Source: Bacteroidales bacterium (GTDB taxonomy: Bacteria; Bacteroidota; Bacteroidia; Bacteroidales; UBA12077). Taken from it: DNA of 6,775 nt. This document shows positions 5,839 to 6,775 of the stretch, in pieces (the stretch's first letter is position 1; the number at the start of each line of letters is the position of its first letter). The DNA is taken from the NCBI GenBank assembly GCA_030643125.1, contig DAOWML010000130.1:1-6775 (forward strand), written 5' to 3'. The position numbers and the translations under genes are program-made. The notes under the pieces were generated by a model. The model did no database searches, was not told the DNA's origin, and saw only the letters and a list, made by a program, of their open reading frames with translations.

Positions 5839-5999
5839 ACCAATTATTCAGCATAGTGTCATATAAAGAAATTAAATTATTTTTTTTCATTTATGAGGTA
5901 TAAAACATTTGCATAGCCAAAGCTACGGAAAATTTTTCTACCGAAATAAATGGGAAAAAGAAGTAATTTATATGCGACAATATGGTGCATAAATGGTAT
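5837..5999. mobile_element. 163-bp foldback (long imperfect palindrome), MITE candidate
   Basis: The whole block folds on itself. The outer arms 5837-5860 and 5976-5999 match at 20 of 24 positions, starting with a perfect ATACCA/TGGTAT end. ATATAAA (5861-5867) pairs with TTTATAT (5967-5973), and CATTTAT (5888-5894) with ATAAATG (5946-5952). The central arms 5898-5917 and 5922-5941 match at 15 of 20 around a CAAA loop closed by TAGC/GCTA. Pairing ends abruptly outside ATACCA. No coding sequence lies within. The structure fits a foldback MITE or a transcribed double-stranded RNA hairpin. A clean target duplication is not evident: TTAT occurs on both sides (5835-5838, 5999-6002) but the register is off by one base. 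It sits between two convergent genes, where it might also help stop transcription from both sides. Confidence 0.55.
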
Positions 6000-6023
6000 T
6001 ATCACTTGAAACCTTGTTTTTTT

Positions 6024-6775
6024 TTAAAAACCATACGTTAATCCAATACCAAACAGTTCTTTAAACTGAGCTCTTGCTCCTCTTTCTTCGTCATCCTCAT
6101 CAATATATGGAACATCGTCATCATAAATAAAATGTGCATTAATCGACATTTTAATATAATCTGTTAATTTAACTGCAAGGTCTACTTCCCAATCGACATC
6201 AATATTTTGAGGGTTATTTATATAATTTGTAAAGAAATTAACTTTGTTTAAAAGTGTTATATTATTTCTAAATTTGATTTTAGAAACTGCTTTAACATAA
6301 GCCCCTATTTCTTTTCTAATAATTTCATCTTTACCAACTCCAAAACGAGTTTGATCATAATTAGCCGTATCAGCTACAATTGTATATTTTGATGTTATGG
6401 GCGAAAATAAAATAGTAAGCTTACTGCTTGGCTTATAATCCAAGCCCAAAGAAAAAACCAGATATGCGGGAGACAGAAACTCTGAAACTTCTATTATTGT
6501 ATCATTGGAATAATTAAATCCCTTAAAAAATTGTGTTTTAAAGTTCACTAATCCACTATAATACCAGTTGTTAAAAGCCGATCTTCCATATTTTACATTA
6601 ATCTCAAGCTTATCATCATTTTTTTGCAAATCGCTATCACCAGCTTTTAAATAACCCAACCTGAATTCAACATCAGTATCCAGTATTATTTTTTTGCCAT
6701 ACGAATAATCTGCACTATATTTTAGAATGGATAATGCCGACATACTATTTACACCACCTTCGGCCCAGGATTCAG
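6024..6775 (-). CDS. DUF3078-family outer-membrane beta-barrel protein, N-terminus cut by window edge
   Basis: The minus-strand frame is open to the right edge. Upstream of the ATG at 6741-6743 it continues in frame as ESWAEGGVNS, which matches the SNWAAGGxNSxS signature near the start of DUF3078 proteins. That ATG is therefore internal and the true start is outside the window. About 250 residues are present. Recognisable blocks include DKLEINVKYGR, WYYSGLVNFKTQFFKGFNY, SEFLSPAYLVFSLGLDYKPSSKLTILFSPITSKYT, NPQNIDVDWEVDLAVKLTDYIKMSINAHFIYDDDV and the C-terminal FKELFGIGLTYGF. Alternating hydrophobic strands and a terminal Phe are typical of outer-membrane barrels. The family is widespread in Bacteroidota and has no settled function, and I infer none here. 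The gene points toward the foldback and the WD40 gene (convergent). Nine adenines follow the stop on its own strand. Confidence 0.85.
   Translation of the reverse strand, partial: ESWAEGGVNSMSALSILKYSADYSYGKKIILDTDVEFRLGYLKAGDSDLQKNDDKLEINVKYGRSAFNNWYYSGLVNFKTQFFKGFNYSNDTIIEVSEFLSPAYLVFSLGLDYKPSSKLTILFSPITSKYTIVADTANYDQTRFGVGKDEIIRKEIGAYVKAVSKIKFRNNITLLNKVNFFTNYINNPQNIDVDWEVDLAVKLTDYIKMSINAHFIYDDDVPYIDEDDEERGARAQFKELFGIGLTYGF

Noticed and set aside
6017..6025. Run of nine T as an intrinsic terminator for plus-strand transcription
   Set aside because: No stem lies immediately before it. The foldback ends 17 bases earlier, and the run abuts the stop codon of the minus-strand gene.

Overview
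This is low-GC DNA from a member of the Bacteroidota, most likely Bacteroidales-like. The assignment rests on the gene content (a Bacteroidota-type PheT, a DUF3078-type outer-membrane protein, a secreted WD40 protein), on a promoter of the TTTG-N19-TAnnTTTG class used by Bacteroidota, and on A-rich leaders that mostly lack a Shine-Dalgarno sequence. Genus and species cannot be read from the sequence.

Layout, left to right. Bases 1-2196 are the 3' nine-tenths of pheT (phenylalanyl-tRNA synthetase beta chain), open at the left edge. It is followed with almost no spacing by a 52-residue single-pass membrane protein (2208-2366) and a macrodomain ADP-ribose-processing enzyme (2372-2890), so the three look co-transcribed. 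A 140-bp non-coding insertion (2902-3041) follows. It has 15-bp imperfect terminal inverted repeats, a perfect 5-bp target duplication (GAGCA) and several internal hairpins: a MITE by structure. Beyond it lies a UbiA-superfamily prenyltransferase gene (3075-3959) of the subgroup that includes MqnP-like menaquinone enzymes. Removing the insertion leaves only about 39 bp between the macrodomain and prenyltransferase genes.

An AT-rich 291-bp gap (3960-4250) carries one very good and one weaker Bacteroidota promoter. These drive a probable two-gene operon: an unrecognised exported or membrane protein of 134 residues (4251-4655) and a secreted seven-bladed WD40 beta-propeller with a short charged C-terminal tail (4681-5820). 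The operon ends in a terminator-like hairpin that overlaps the WD40 stop codon. Immediately after it is a 163-bp foldback sequence (5837-5999) whose two halves are imperfect reverse complements over nearly their whole length, a second mobile-element candidate. The last gene, a DUF3078 outer-membrane barrel protein, runs on the minus strand toward this foldback and is cut by the right edge.

How the parts relate: pheT is translation housekeeping, the prenyltransferase is probably quinone biosynthesis, and the WD40, small membrane and DUF3078 proteins belong to the envelope. I see no defence system, CRISPR array, tRNA or rRNA. The most interesting material is in the spacers: two structurally different non-autonomous element candidates within 3 kb, one with a clean target duplication.
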